Assembly: GCF_001665605.1 (NCBI RefSeq)
Contig: NZ_LZSV01000002.1
Span: 62,001 to 126,000 of the forward strand
DNA: 64,000 bases
Origin: Mycobacterium sp. 852014-50255_SCH5639931
GTDB taxonomy: Bacteria > Actinomycetota > Actinomycetes > Mycobacteriales > Mycobacteriaceae
Direction: 5' to 3'
The position numbers and the translations under genes were made by a program. This document shows positions 45,104-54,555 of this stretch, one piece after another (positions within the stretch are counted from its first letter, which is position 1; every line of letters begins with the position of its first letter). The notes under the pieces are model-generated. The model was not told the origin of the DNA and made no database searches. It saw only the letters and a program-made list of their open reading frames with translations.

Positions 45104-46014
45104 CCTCGATGTTGGACCGCCCGCTGAAGCCGCGCACGTTCTCTCGGCCGAGCCGGCGCCGCCGGGTCGCGGATCATGTTGCGACGGTGCTGGTTTCGCT
45201 GTCGATGGTGATTGCGGTGACGCCCCTGCTGTTGGTGCTCTACTCGGTGATCGCCAAGGGCTTCAAGGCGATCGCGTCGACCGTTTGGTGGACGCATTCG
45301 CAAGCGGGCATGACGGCGTTCGTGGCCGGCGGCGGCGCCTATCACGCGATCGTCGGCACCGTGTTGCAAGGAGTGGTGTGCGCGCTGATCTCCATCCCGA
45401 TCGGCCTCATGCTCGCCATCTATCTGGCCGAATATGGTGGCGGTACCCCGCTGGGCAGGCTGGCCACGTTCATGGTGGACGTCCTGAGCGGAGTGCCCTC
45501 GATCGTGGCGGCGTTGTTCATTTACGCGCTGTTCGTGGCGACGTTGGGACTTCCTCGCTCCGAGTTCGCGGTGTCCCTCGCGCTGGTCCTGTTGATGCTT
45601 CCGGTGATCGTGCGAGCCACCGAGGAGATGCTGCGGATCGTCCCGGTGGATCTTCGCGAGGCCAGTTACGCGCTGGGCATCCCGAAATGGAAGACGATCG
45701 TCAGGGTCGTGCTTCCCACCGGGGTCTCCGGCATCATCACGGGCATCATGCTGGCGGTGGCCAGGGTGATGGGCGAGACGGCCCCATTGCTGATTCTCGT
45801 CGGTTACTCGCAATCTATGAGCTTCGACATCTTCAGTGGATTCATGGGGACGCTACCCGGCATGATGTACAACCAGACCAGCGCCGGTGCCGGCGTGAAC
45901 CCGGTCCCTACGGATCGGTTGTGGGGTGCCGCCCTAACCCTCATCCTGGTGATCGCCACCATCAACATCGGGGCCCGAGTGACAGCGAAGTTTCTTGGCG
46001 CCAGAAAGTCATAG
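45100..46014 (+). CDS. pstA: phosphate ABC transporter permease PstA
   Basis: A 304-residue permease. The EAA-type loop is near residue 190 (REASYALGIPKWKTIVRVVLP). Several hydrophobic helices follow a basic N-terminus (RPSRRRRVADH). ATG at 45100 overlaps the pstC stop by four bases (ATGA), which fixes the start. 13 bases separate it from pstB. No deviation from the family is seen. Confidence 0.92.
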   Translation: MTSMLDRPLKPRTFSRPSRRRRVADHVATVLVSLSMVIAVTPLLLVLYSVIAKGFKAIASTVWWTHSQAGMTAFVAGGGAYHAIVGTVLQGVVCALISIPIGLMLAIYLAEYGGGTPLGRLATFMVDVLSGVPSIVAALFIYALFVATLGLPRSEFAVSLALVLLMLPVIVRATEEMLRIVPVDLREASYALGIPKWKTIVRVVLPTGVSGIITGIMLAVARVMGETAPLLILVGYSQSMSFDIFSGFMGTLPGMMYNQTSAGAGVNPVPTDRLWGAALTLILVIATINIGARVTAKFLGARKS

Positions 46015-46027
46015 GCAGGAGCACTAA

Positions 46028-46804
46028 GTGGCAAAGCGGTTGGACCTCAAAGCCGTCAACATCTACTACGGTGCGTTTCACGCGGTAGGGGATGTGACGC
46101 TGTCGATCCTGCCCCGCAGTGTGACCGCGTTCATCGGCCCGTCAGGCTGCGGCAAGACGACGGTGCTGCGCACGCTCAACCGGATGCACGAGGTGGTCCC
46201 CGGCGGCCGGGTCGAGGGCAGCGTGCTCCTCGACGACGAGGACATCTACGGCGCCGGGGTCGACCCCGTCGGCGTGCGCCGGGCGATCGGAATGGTGTTC
46301 CAGCGGCCGAACCCGTTCCCCGCCATGTCGATTCGCGACAACGTGGTGGCGGGTTTGAAGCTGCAGGGCGTGCGCAATCGCAAGGTGCTCGACGAGACCG
46401 CTGAATACTCGCTGCGCGGCGCGAACTTGTGGGATGAGGTCAAGGACCGGCTGGACAGGCCGGGCGGCGGATTGTCCGGCGGCCAGCAGCAGCGCCTGTG
46501 CATCGCGCGGGCGATCGCTGTGCAGCCCGACGTGCTGCTCATGGACGAGCCGTGCTCTGCGCTGGACCCGATCTCGACGATGGCCATCGAGGAGTTGATC
46601 AGCGAGCTGAAGCAGGACTACACGATCGTCATCGTCACCCACAACATGCAGCAGGCGGCGCGAGTCAGCGACTACACCGCGTTCTTCAACCTGGAAGCCG
46701 TCGGAAAGCCGGGGCGACTGATCGAGGTCGACGACACCGAAAAGATCTTCTCCAACCCGAGCCAGAAGGCGACAGAGGATTACATCTCCGGGCGCTTCGG
46801 CTAG
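46028..46804 (+). CDS. pstB: phosphate ABC transporter ATP-binding protein PstB (PhoT)
   Basis: A 258-residue ATPase. The Walker [10 protein letters not shown] is at residues 38-46, the signature LSGGQQQR near 150 and the Walker B VLLMDEP near 172, followed by [17 protein letters not shown] with the switch His. It matches M. tuberculosis PhoT (Rv0820) in length and context. GTG start with AGGAGC upstream. It powers phosphate uptake and, with PhoU, signals phosphate status to the SenX3-RegX3 system in mycobacteria. Confidence 0.95.
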   Translation: MAKRLDLKAVNIYYGAFHAVGDVTLSILPRSVTAFIGPSGCGKTTVLRTLNRMHEVVPGGRVEGSVLLDDEDIYGAGVDPVGVRRAIGMVFQRPNPFPAMSIRDNVVAGLKLQGVRNRKVLDETAEYSLRGANLWDEVKDRLDRPGGGLSGGQQQRLCIARAIAVQPDVLLMDEPCSALDPISTMAIEELISELKQDYTIVIVTHNMQQAARVSDYTAFFNLEAVGKPGRLIEVDDTEKIFSNPSQKATEDYISGRFG

Positions 46805-46809
46805 CCCGG
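46788..46809. terminator. candidate bidirectional terminator
   Basis: CCGGGC and GCCCGG around a 10-base loop, spanning the pstB stop and facing the convergent phoY2 gene. No U-tract. Confidence 0.35.
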
Positions 46810-46821
46810 CCCTGCTTTGGC

Positions 46822-47490
46822 TTACTGCGAGGTGGGTTTCGTTTCTTCCTCGGGCAGCTTGCCGGTCGCCTGGAAGATGACGCGCCTGGCTACTTCGACC
46901 GCGTGGTCGGCGAAGCGCTCGTAGAACCGGCCCAGGAGCGTCACGTCGACGGCGGCCGCCACACCGTACTTCCACTCGCGGTCCATCAGCACCGAGAACA
47001 GATGGCGGTGCAGATCGTCCATGGCGTCGTCTTCTTCGCGGATCCGGGCGGCTTTCTCCGGATCGCGTGACATCACCACTTCTTGCGCGCTGTTCCCCAA
47101 TTCGACTGCGACCCTGCCCATTTCGGCGAAGTAACCATTGACCTCTTCGGGCAGCGCGTGCTGGGGATGCCGGCGGCGGGCGATCTTCGCGACGTGCAGG
47201 GCCAGCGCGCCCATCCGGTCGATGTCGGCCACCATTTGAATAGCGCTCACGATGGACCGCAGATCACCGGCGACCGGCGCCTGCAAGGCCAGCAGCACGA
47301 AGGCGCTTTCCTCGGCGCGGGCGCTCAGGGTGGCGATCTTCTCGTGGTCCGAGATCACCTGTTCGGCCAGCACCAGATCGGCCTGCAGCAGGGCTTGGGT
47401 GGCCCGCTCCATGGCGATGCCCGCCAGCCCGCACATCTCGCCGAGCCGCTCGGACAACTCCGAGAGCTGCTCGTGGTAGGCGGTCCGCAT
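46822..47490 (-). CDS. phoY2: PhoU-family phosphate regulator
   Basis: A 222-residue all-helical PhoU protein made of two three-helix bundles, each with the metal-binding E/DxxxD pattern ([20 protein letters not shown] near residue 85; [20 protein letters not shown] near 190). It represses the Pho regulon when phosphate is ample. By place this is PhoY2 (Rv0821c), one of two mycobacterial PhoU proteins, with a role in persistence and drug tolerance. It is convergent with pstB. Confidence 0.92.
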   Translation of the reverse strand: MRTAYHEQLSELSERLGEMCGLAGIAMERATQALLQADLVLAEQVISDHEKIATLSARAEESAFVLLALQAPVAGDLRSIVSAIQMVADIDRMGALALHVAKIARRRHPQHALPEEVNGYFAEMGRVAVELGNSAQEVVMSRDPEKAARIREEDDAMDDLHRHLFSVLMDREWKYGVAAAVDVTLLGRFYERFADHAVEVARRVIFQATGKLPEEETKPTSQ

Positions 47491-47548
47491 ATCGCCAAGC
47501 CTACGTTCTCGGCAGAGAAAAAGAGCGGCGGAGCGCCGCCAAAGGCGC

Positions 47549-49576
47549 TTACTCGCAGGTGGTGTCGGCGGCGTTGGTAACGGTCAAGTCCTCGGGCAGC
47601 TTGGCCGGGGCGCTGCTCGAGCCGCGTTCGATCTGCAAGCTGATCGACGAGCCGCTCGGTTGGGGAGTGGCGACCGACTTGAAGTCGGGTCCGAGTACCA
47701 CCTGAACGACCTGCCCGTAGCCGGACACTCGCTGCACCTTCGCGTTGGCGAAGGAAGACGCCACGGTCGCCGCCGCCTGCTCGTTGCCGGGCGAGAACAA
47801 CACCGTCGTGGTGTTCACCGAGCTCGGGTAGTCGTCCGGCGTCATCACGTTGAAGCCGTCATGCTTGAGCTGGCTGGTCGCGGTGGCCGCCAGGCCGCTC
47901 TGCGTCGTCGCGTTGGAGACGCGCACCGTGACATCGCCCGGCGTGGTCGTGGTGACCTGCTCGTGCCGGGCCTCGGGAGCCGCGGTAGGGGCCGGCGCCT
48001 TCTTGGTGGCGGGTGCCTTCGTCTGCCCGGACTTGTCGTCGGAGGTCTCGAGATTCTTTGCGTTCTGGTCGTTTTCCTCGGGCAGCGGATCGTCGTTGAT
48101 GATGGCGTCGAACAGCGCCCGCATGTCGGCCATGCGCGGCGGTTCGTCGCCGTTCTGGTCGGTGACGCCGGTCGGCACGGTGACGAACGTGACGTGCCCG
48201 GCCGCCATGCCCTGCAACGACTGACCGAGTTGGATCAAGTCCTTCGACTGCACGTTGTCGACGACGGTGTCGCTGATGAACATGTTGACGACATTGTTGA
48301 GCTTGTTCAGGTCGAGCAGCGTGTCCTCGGAGATCAGCGAGCGCAGCAGCGAGGACAAGAACAGCTGCTGACGTTTGATGCGGCCGTAGTCCCCGTTGGT
48401 TTCGGTGGTGACCTGGCGGGCTCGCACGTAATTCAGGGCGGTCGAGCCGTCCAGGACTTGCCGGCCGCCGTGGTCGAGCACCGTGCCCAGCTCGTAGTCA
48501 TGCAGCGCGGTTTTCGAGCACACCTCCACACCGCCCAGGGCGTCGACCATTCTGGCGAACCCCGCGAAGTCGACGGCGATGAAGCGATTGATGCTCAAAC
48601 CGGATAGCTTCTGGATCTCTTTGACCAGACACTTCGGCCCGCCGAAGGCGAATGCCGAGTTCAGTTTGGTCTCGGTGTAGACCATCTTCGGGCCCCAGGA
48701 TTTGGTCTTTGCGTCGTAGAGGGGCCCGTACTTACCCGTCTCCGGGTTCCACGCCTCGCATTGCATCGGGGTGATCGCCAGGTCGCGCGGGAACGACACC
48801 GCCACCACGCGTTTGCGGTTGGCCGGAATGTTGACCAGCATCACGGTGTCCGACCGGGCGCCGTCCGCGTCGTCGGTGTTACCGGCGCCCATGTTGGCGT
48901 TGTCGCCGGCACGAGAGTCAAGGCCGACGATCAAGAAGTCTTCGTCCCCGTATTGGCCGTTGCGGTCGCGGATGTCGCTGGAGTCCTGGTCGAGGGCATT
49001 GATGGTGTTGAGCCGGGCATTCTTCGACGTACTCCATTGCCACGCCCCGCCGGTCATGGCCAGGGTAAGCGCCGCGAGCACCGCCGCCACCGAGCGCGCG
49101 GCCAGCAGCATCGGCCGGCGGCGGCGCCGGGATGTCCGCCGCTGAGCGTCGGGATCGTCGTCGGATACGGATCCCTGGCCGCTCGGATGGTCGGCGGCGT
49201 CGAGGTCGGGGAGCTCCGAGACCGCGTCGAGCGAATAGGCCAGGTCCTCGATCACCTGCGTTTTCTGCAGCTCCACCGGCAGGGCCGATTCGGCCTCGAC
49301 GGGTTCGACGTCCGACTCGGCGCGACGGTGAGTGGACCGGGCGGTCGAAGGGGCACCGAGTTTCGCGATCAGGTCGGCGACGCTCACTCCGCCCGCCGTA
49401 TGGGATCCGGATTCCTCGTCGTCGGCGGCTCGGGACTGGATGGGCTCGACTGCGGTCTCGGCCTGCCAGAGATGGCGACTGTAGTCAGCCGGTGGCTCCG
49501 AGAACCGCTCCCAGGGGGCGGCGCCAAGCGCAGCGCGTCGGGCGTCGCGAGTGGCGTCGTCCTCGGCGTCACTCAT
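47549..49576 (-). CDS. LytR-CpsA-Psr family protein with LytR C-terminal domain
   Basis: A 675-residue cell-wall ligase-type protein matching Rv0822c. Residues 1-150 are a long hydrophilic cytoplasmic part; a membrane helix lies at 156-179; the LCP catalytic domain covers about 215-400, with [28 protein letters not shown] and YVRARQ. An Ala/Pro/Lys linker then leads to a LytR_C domain at about 575-665 ([20 protein letters not shown]). LCP proteins attach arabinogalactan to peptidoglycan. The first 150 residues are less conserved and probably regulatory. Confidence 0.9.
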   Translation of the reverse strand: MSDAEDDATRDARRAALGAAPWERFSEPPADYSRHLWQAETAVEPIQSRAADDEESGSHTAGGVSVADLIAKLGAPSTARSTHRRAESDVEPVEAESALPVELQKTQVIEDLAYSLDAVSELPDLDAADHPSGQGSVSDDDPDAQRRTSRRRRRPMLLAARSVAAVLAALTLAMTGGAWQWSTSKNARLNTINALDQDSSDIRDRNGQYGDEDFLIVGLDSRAGDNANMGAGNTDDADGARSDTVMLVNIPANRKRVVAVSFPRDLAITPMQCEAWNPETGKYGPLYDAKTKSWGPKMVYTETKLNSAFAFGGPKCLVKEIQKLSGLSINRFIAVDFAGFARMVDALGGVEVCSKTALHDYELGTVLDHGGRQVLDGSTALNYVRARQVTTETNGDYGRIKRQQLFLSSLLRSLISEDTLLDLNKLNNVVNMFISDTVVDNVQSKDLIQLGQSLQGMAAGHVTFVTVPTGVTDQNGDEPPRMADMRALFDAIINDDPLPEENDQNAKNLETSDDKSGQTKAPATKKAPAPTAAPEARHEQVTTTTPGDVTVRVSNATTQSGLAATATSQLKHDGFNVMTPDDYPSSVNTTTVLFSPGNEQAAATVASSFANAKVQRVSGYGQVVQVVLGPDFKSVATPQPSGSSISLQIERGSSSAPAKLPEDLTVTNAADTTCE

Positions 49577-49794
49577 GTCTTACCGGCCTCCGAAGCTCTG
49601 ATGCGGATGTCAGCGTATCCGTGCGCAATATCGGCCCGCTTGGCGTATCAGCGCTGCGGCCCGTGCCACCCGTGGGCGCACTCCTTTGTCGCGCTCGGGC
49701 GGCGGCGCGTTACCGATCCGCCGCAGCAACGCGCAATGCAGCAAGGTCCACATCGTACTGAGTTATCTGTCCGGACGCGATTTCGCGCGGTCGA

Positions 49795-50928
49795 TCAGCC
49801 TCCGGAGTGCATCACGTCGGCGCCGGCCGGCACGGTGCAGTCGTCCGGGTCGGTGAGCCAGCCTTCGGGCAGCGCCACCCGGGCGGGTGAGCCCTGCCTG
49901 CCCCGCGGGCCGCTCGCCGCGTCCGGGAAGGGCACGGTGCCGTCCAATTGGTTTAGCAGCGAATCGAGTTCGTCGAGCGTCTTGACCATCGCCAGGGCTC
50001 GGCGCAGCTCCGAGCCGGCCGGGAAGCCGTGCAGGTACCAGCCGATGTGCTTGCGGATGTCGCGCATCCCCTTGTCCTCGCCGAAGTGCGCGGCCAGCAG
50101 CTGCCCGTGCCGGCGGACGATGTCGGCAACCTCGCCCAACGTGGGCGGCATGGGGGCTGGGCTGTCGGTGAACGCGGCCGACAGCTCGGCGAAAAGCCAG
50201 GGCCGGCCCAGGCAGCCGCGCCCGATCACGACGCCGTCGCATCCGGTGCTGGCCATCATCGTCAGGGCGTCGCTGGCGTCATAGATGTCGCCGTTGCCCA
50301 GCACTGGAATCGTCCGCACGTGTTGCTTGAGCAGGGCGATCTGCTCCCAATCTGCGATGCCCGAGTAGCGCTGCGCCGCCGTGCGGGCGTGCAGCGCGAC
50401 CGCGGCGGCACCCTCCATTTCGGCGATGCGGCCGGCATCGAGGTGCGTGTGGTGCTCGTCGTCGATGCCGACGCGGAATTTGACGGTCACCGGGATGTCG
50501 GTGCCTTCGGTTGCGCGCACGGCCGCCGCGACGATCTGCCCGAACAGCCGCCGCTTGTACGGCAGGGCGGCGCCGCCGCCGCGTTTGGTGACCTTGGGCA
50601 CCGGACAGCCGAAGTTCATGTCGATGTGGTCGGCCAAGCCCTCGTCGGCGATCATCTTGGCCGCGGCGTACGTGGTCGCCGGATCGACGGTGTAGAGCTG
50701 CAACGAGCGTGGCGACTCGTCGGGCGCGAAGGTGGTCATGTGCATGGTGACCGGATGCCGCTCGACGAGCGCGCGCGCCGTCACCATCTCGCAGACATAG
50801 AGGCCGCTGACCGTGCCGACCTTCGACTGCTCTAGTTCACGACACAGGGTCCGAAAGGCGACGTTGGTTACGCCCGCCATCGGTGCCAGCACCACCGGGC
50901 TGGCAAGTGCGATGGGCCCGATGCGCAC
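49795..50928 (-). CDS. dus: tRNA-dihydrouridine synthase
   Basis: A 377-residue FMN enzyme that reduces uridine in tRNA D-loops. Cys108 in DMNFGCPVPKVTKRGGGAAL is the catalytic cysteine, and APMAGVTNVAFR at residues 15-26 forms the flavin site; IGRGCLGRPWLF near 235 binds the FMN phosphate. Length normal. It starts seven bases after the desA1 stop on the same strand, so desA1-dus are cotranscribed, as in M. tuberculosis (Rv0824c-Rv0823c). Confidence 0.93.
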   Translation of the reverse strand: MRIGPIALASPVVLAPMAGVTNVAFRTLCRELEQSKVGTVSGLYVCEMVTARALVERHPVTMHMTTFAPDESPRSLQLYTVDPATTYAAAKMIADEGLADHIDMNFGCPVPKVTKRGGGAALPYKRRLFGQIVAAAVRATEGTDIPVTVKFRVGIDDEHHTHLDAGRIAEMEGAAAVALHARTAAQRYSGIADWEQIALLKQHVRTIPVLGNGDIYDASDALTMMASTGCDGVVIGRGCLGRPWLFAELSAAFTDSPAPMPPTLGEVADIVRRHGQLLAAHFGEDKGMRDIRKHIGWYLHGFPAGSELRRALAMVKTLDELDSLLNQLDGTVPFPDAASGPRGRQGSPARVALPEGWLTDPDDCTVPAGADVMHSGG

Positions 50929-50935
50929 GGCGTGG

Positions 50936-51958
50936 TTACCGCCGGCTCATGCTCAGCGTGCCCGCGGTCTGGTGCAGCTCGAACGCGGTGGTCCTCTTGC
51001 CGGTGCGGGCTTCCCGGTCGAGCTGGCGCTGCTTCGAGATCTCGAACTTCTCGCAGGTTTGCTCGAGCTCCTTGATCAGCAGCGCAAGGTCGTCGCGCAT
51101 GGCGGCCGCCTCTCCGGTGAAGTCCTCACGCTCGAAGATGCGCCACTTCTTCAGCACCGGCATGACCACGTCGTCGAGGTGGATGCGCGGGTCGTACACG
51201 CCGCCCACGGCGATGAGGACAGCCTTCCGGCGGAACTCGGGTACCTGGTAGCCCGGCATCTGGAAGTTGCGCAGCACCTTGTGCAGCGACTTCATCGCCT
51301 GGTTGGGCGCTGCGCTGAACCCGGCGTCGCTGACATCGCGGTAGAAGATCATGTGCAGGTTTTCGTCGGCCGAGATCTTGGCCAGCAGCTGGTCGGCGAT
51401 CGTCTCGTTGCACGCCTTGCCGGTGTTGCGGTGGGAGATCCGGGTGGCCAGCTCCTGGAACGTCACGTAGATGACCGAGTCGAACAGGCTTTCGGCAAAC
51501 AGGTCGGCTCGAATCTGCTGGTTCTGGCCCGGGCTGAAGCCCCGGTTCACCACCTCGACGCGCAGCTTCTCCAGCTCGATCGGATCCACCGCGCGAGTCA
51601 CCACCAGGTAATCGCGCAGCGCGATCCCGTGCCGGTTCTCCTCGGCGGTCCACCGGTTGACCCACTGGCCCCAGGGGCCGTCCAGGCCGAAGTTCATCGC
51701 GATCTCGCGGTGGTACGAGGGGAGGTTGTCTTCCGTCATCAGGTTCTGCACCATCGCCACCTGGGCGAGGTCGGATAGCTTGCTCTGCTCGGGTTCCCAG
51801 TCCTGACCCCCGAGCGCGTAGAAGTTCTTGCCGTCTGACCACGGGATGTAGTCGTGCGGGTTCCAGTCCTTATGCATGCTCTCGTGCCGGTTGAGGTAGG
51901 TCTCGACGAACGGTTCGAGCTCGTGCAGCAGCTGTAGGTGTGTCAGCTCGGCTGACAT
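50936..51958 (-). CDS. desA1: acyl-[acyl-carrier-protein] desaturase DesA1
   Basis: A 340-residue soluble di-iron desaturase, needed for mycolic acid synthesis. Di-iron ligands are in EENRHG (residues 106-111) and DENLH (near 195), each an ExxH motif. The rest follows the plant-type stearoyl-ACP desaturase pattern. ATG at 51958 with GGAGG five bases upstream. On the minus strand TTGACT (51991-51996) could be the -35 element, and TATCTGTGT is repeated at 51971 and 51999, a possible regulator site. Confidence 0.93.
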   Translation of the reverse strand: MSAELTHLQLLHELEPFVETYLNRHESMHKDWNPHDYIPWSDGKNFYALGGQDWEPEQSKLSDLAQVAMVQNLMTEDNLPSYHREIAMNFGLDGPWGQWVNRWTAEENRHGIALRDYLVVTRAVDPIELEKLRVEVVNRGFSPGQNQQIRADLFAESLFDSVIYVTFQELATRISHRNTGKACNETIADQLLAKISADENLHMIFYRDVSDAGFSAAPNQAMKSLHKVLRNFQMPGYQVPEFRRKAVLIAVGGVYDPRIHLDDVVMPVLKKWRIFEREDFTGEAAAMRDDLALLIKELEQTCEKFEISKQRQLDREARTGKRTTAFELHQTAGTLSMSRR

Positions 51959-51970
51959 AAGGCCTCCAGT

Positions 51971-52007
51971 TATCTGTGTCGACGGGTAGCAGTCAATATA
52001 TCTGTGT
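51971..52007 (-). promoter_or_regulatory. desA1 promoter with repeated TATCTGTGT
   Basis: TATCTGTGT occurs at 51971-51979 and 51999-52007, 28 bases apart, either side of TTGACT (51991-51996, minus strand). A desaturase regulator (MadR in M. tuberculosis) acts at desA1 promoters; whether this is its site is not known from sequence alone. The remaining bases to 52142 show no gene. Confidence 0.3.
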
Positions 52008-52142
52008 ACATCAGTAGCATCAAGCTGCCTGGCCGCTCCCCGCGGTAACGGTTAGATGCCATATTTTGCTCTTCTCGGGGCCATCAAGTTCACGTTTTAT
52101 TGAGTTGCCGCCGCGCCACGGCCGATAAACAGTTAGTCGCAC

Positions 52143-52748
52143 TTACCCCAGGTCCGGCGCGGGCACGTACGGGGCCGCCGTGGTGTACAGGATGTCGACG
52201 CAGTAATCGATGAATTGTTTGCGCGTCGCGCCGAGCTGTCCGTTCAGGTATGCGGTGAACAGGCTGGACAGGCCACCGACCAGGCTGGTGGCGATCATCT
52301 TCTGCAGCACGGGATCGCCGATCCGCGACAACTTGCGCTGCAGCAGTTCGATGAAGTTGGGCATCCACTCCGCACCCGAGCGCGTCAACACCGGCTCGAC
52401 CGCCGGTGCCAGCAACAACACCCGCCCGCGGACCGGGTCGTCGACCATCAGCTCGACGAACTTTTCGACGGCCTCCCGCGGGGTGTTCGCCGAGGTGAGC
52501 GTATTCATTGCGCGCGTACATACGTCGTCGTAGACCGCGCGCACGAATTCGTCTCGATCCGAGAAGCTTTCGTAGAAGTAGCGTTCGGTCAGCGCCGCCT
52601 TGCGGCACACGGCACGCACGGTCAACGCCGGTCGACTGTCGCTGCCGAGCAATTGCACACCGGCGGCGATGAGGTCGTCGCGGCGGCGGGCAAGGCGATC
52701 CCCCAGGGGAACGCCGGTCCACCGGCCCCGTCGTTGACCGGACTGCAC
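52143..52748 (-). CDS. TetR-family regulator
   Basis: A 201-residue regulator. The helix-turn-helix is at residues about 40-65 (LTVRAVCRKAALTERYFYESF), preceded by GDRLARRRDDLIAAGVQLL. The C-terminal helical domain is the ligand-binding part. Divergent from the MpaB-like oxygenase gene, with a near-perfect inverted repeat between them. By gene order it matches Rv0825c. It probably represses itself and the oxygenase gene; the ligand is unknown. Confidence 0.82.
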   Translation of the reverse strand: MQSGQRRGRWTGVPLGDRLARRRDDLIAAGVQLLGSDSRPALTVRAVCRKAALTERYFYESFSDRDEFVRAVYDDVCTRAMNTLTSANTPREAVEKFVELMVDDPVRGRVLLLAPAVEPVLTRSGAEWMPNFIELLQRKLSRIGDPVLQKMIATSLVGGLSSLFTAYLNGQLGATRKQFIDYCVDILYTTAAPYVPAPDLG

Positions 52749-52764
52749 ATCGCTCCTAAGCTTG

Positions 52765-52790
52765 AAACTGACAACGCATGTAGTCAGTTT
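52765..52790. promoter_or_regulatory. candidate TetR operator
   Basis: AAACTGAC (52765-52772) and GTCAGTTT (52783-52790) are perfect 8-bp arms around ten bases, in the divergent promoter between the TetR gene and the oxygenase gene. Confidence 0.6.
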
Positions 52791-52812
52791 TACAGATACC
52801 TACAGGAACCCA

Positions 52813-53853
52813 GTGCCTCAACATACGTCCGGACCCCGCCCGCTGAACAGCGACGTCGCGCGCGGCGCTTCAACCACCGCGGACGCGTCGGCGGGTGTAG
52901 CCGGCGGCTGCCCGGTGTCGCCCCTGGGTTACGACGCGCCACCAGTCCCGCTCGGCCCCGAATCGCTGACCTGGCGGTACTTCGGCGACTGGCGCGGCAT
53001 GCTGCAGGGCCCGTTCGCGGGATCCATGCAGAACATGCACCCGCAGTTGGGCGCCGCTGTGGAGCAACACTCGACGTTCTTCACCGAACCGTTGCCGCGG
53101 GTGATGCGGTCGCTGTACCCGATCGGCGGGGTGGTCTTCGATGGAGACCGCGCTCCGACGACGGGCGCCGAGGTCCGCGACTACCACACCGACATCAAGG
53201 GTGTGGATGACCAAGGGCGGCGGTACCACGCACTCAATCCCGACGTCTTTTATTGGGCACACAGCACGTTCTTCATGGGCACAATCCTGGTGGCCGAACG
53301 GTTCGGCGGTGGTCTGACCGAAGCAGAAAAGCGCCAACTCTTCGACGAACACATTCAGTGGTACCGGATGTACGGCATGAGCATGCGTCCGGTGCCAGAG
53401 ACCTGGGAAGCGTTTCAGGTCTACTGGGACCACATGTGCCGCAACGTGTTAGAGGACAATTACGCGACGCGGGCCGTGCTCGATCTGACCATATATGACA
53501 AGCTGCCGATCGCTCCGTGGCTCCCCGATTGGCTGTGGGGCGGCCTGACCAAGCTGTCGCGGCCGTTCTTCGTCTGGCTCACAGTCGGCTTGTATCACCC
53601 AGCCGTTCGCGAACGGTTGGGCTTTCAGTGGACCGACCGCGACGAGTGGTTGCACCGGCGCTTCGGCAACCTGGTGCGGCTGATCTTCGCGTTTGTACCG
53701 CCCAGGTATCGCAAGCACCCGCGGGCCCGCGCCGGCCTCGACCGCGCATCCGGGCGCATCCCCCCCGACGCGCCGCTGCCGCAGACACCGGCACGCAATC
53801 TGCCGCCGCAGGAATTGCGCGGCGATCCAAAGCACTACTGCCCTCGGGTTTAG
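52813..53853 (+). CDS. oxygenase MpaB-family protein (DUF2236)
   Basis: A 346-residue protein of the heme-binding MpaB/latex-clearing-type DUF2236 family (Rv0826 by place). Conserved elements are LTWRYFGDWRGMLQG near the start, DYHTDIKGVDDQGRRYHALNPDVFYWAH with a candidate heme His, and EEKRQLFDE-like and RMYGM segments. The frame opens at 52762 with TTG; GTG at 52813 has AGGAA eight bases upstream and keeps the operator outside the gene. The substrate is unknown. Confidence 0.8.
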   Translation: MPQHTSGPRPLNSDVARGASTTADASAGVAGGCPVSPLGYDAPPVPLGPESLTWRYFGDWRGMLQGPFAGSMQNMHPQLGAAVEQHSTFFTEPLPRVMRSLYPIGGVVFDGDRAPTTGAEVRDYHTDIKGVDDQGRRYHALNPDVFYWAHSTFFMGTILVAERFGGGLTEAEKRQLFDEHIQWYRMYGMSMRPVPETWEAFQVYWDHMCRNVLEDNYATRAVLDLTIYDKLPIAPWLPDWLWGGLTKLSRPFFVWLTVGLYHPAVRERLGFQWTDRDEWLHRRFGNLVRLIFAFVPPRYRKHPRARAGLDRASGRIPPDAPLPQTPARNLPPQELRGDPKHYCPRV

Positions 53854-53859
53854 TGCCCT

Positions 53860-54060
53860 CTAGTGCGGGTGACCGTGAACGTCCTCCAGGCCCGCCTGGT
53901 GCACGTGCTTATGACTGTGCTCGGTGCCGTCGGCGTGGCCGTGGGAGTGCTCGTGCTGGACGTGCTCGTGCTCGTGCGCGGTGTGCGCGTGCGCATGAGT
54001 GACGTCGCCGTGCTCGTGTTCGTGCGCGTGCGGCGCTTCATGGGTGTGCTGCTCGGTCAT
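53860..54060 (-). CDS. histidine-rich metal-binding protein in the kmtR operon
   Basis: A 66-residue protein with 23 histidines, mostly as HEHEH, THAHAHT and HSHGH runs, plus acidic residues. It starts MTEQHTHEAPHAHEHEHGD. AAGGAG lies eight bases before the ATG, and the gene begins 38 bases after kmtR on the same strand. Such His-rich proteins bind nickel, cobalt or zinc and buffer or deliver metal. Being next to the Ni/Co sensor KmtR, it probably stores or chelates those metals under KmtR control (inference). The opposite-strand frame here is Val/Leu-rich only because of the His codons. Confidence 0.75.
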   Translation of the reverse strand: MTEQHTHEAPHAHEHEHGDVTHAHAHTAHEHEHVQHEHSHGHADGTEHSHKHVHQAGLEDVHGHPH

Positions 54061-54098
54061 GGTGCTACTCCTTGGGTCAAATGCGGTGTGCCGATCTC

Positions 54099-54509
54099 TT
54101 ATTCACTTGGTGCCGCTGTCCCGCCGGCCTGGTGGGGCGCTGATTCGGCGACGGCCTTCAGTCCGCCGTCCGTGCGGTGATGACCGGGCACGCCCGGACC
54201 CGCGTGCTCGGCGTTGAAGACCGCGTCCATGACGAGCTGACGGACGTGGTCGTTCTCGAGGCTGTAGAAGATGGTCGTTCCCTCCCGGCGGGTGCGGACC
54301 AGGCGCGCCATCCGCAGCTTCGCCAGGTGCTGGGAGACCGACGGCGCCGGCTTGCCCACGTGCTCGGCGAGTTCGTTGACCGACATCTCGCGGTCGGTCA
54401 GCGACCAGAGCACCTGCACGCGGGTGGCGTCGGCCAGCATCCGGAAGACCTCGACCACCAGACTCGCCTGATCGTCCGGCAGCCGGCCTTCGCTACTATC
54501 TGCATGCAT
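54099..54509 (-). CDS. kmtR: ArsR/SmtB nickel-cobalt sensor KmtR
   Basis: A 136-residue repressor. The winged helix covers about 20-82, with VNELAEHVGKPAPSVSQHLAKLR. All five metal-site residues described for M. tuberculosis KmtR are found at the same numbers: His88, Glu101, His102, His110, His111. This fixes ATG 54509 as the start rather than the longer frame to 54572. An inverted repeat overlaps this start codon. In M. tuberculosis KmtR represses itself and a cation-efflux gene until Ni or Co binds. Confidence 0.93.
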   Translation of the reverse strand: MHADSSEGRLPDDQASLVVEVFRMLADATRVQVLWSLTDREMSVNELAEHVGKPAPSVSQHLAKLRMARLVRTRREGTTIFYSLENDHVRQLVMDAVFNAEHAGPGVPGHHRTDGGLKAVAESAPHQAGGTAAPSE

Positions 54510-54518
54510 ACGCAAATA
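54497..54518. promoter_or_regulatory. candidate KmtR operator
   Basis: TATCTGC and GCAAATA (one mismatch) around eight bases, overlapping the kmtR start codon at 54507-54509; this would block a short-leader or leaderless transcript. Confidence 0.45.
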
Positions 54519-54555
54519 ATATTCAAGTTCGGCGGCGCTGCCAACGGCTGCCTTT

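Noticed and set aside
48761..50284. 507-codon plus-strand frame
   Set aside because: Spans the antisense of the LCP protein and dus with low-complexity sequence; no domain.
53863..54180. Val/Leu-rich plus-strand frame that looks like a membrane protein
   Set aside because: Its hydrophobic run is the reverse complement of the His and Glu codons of the histidine-rich protein; that gene has the better ribosome binding site and context.
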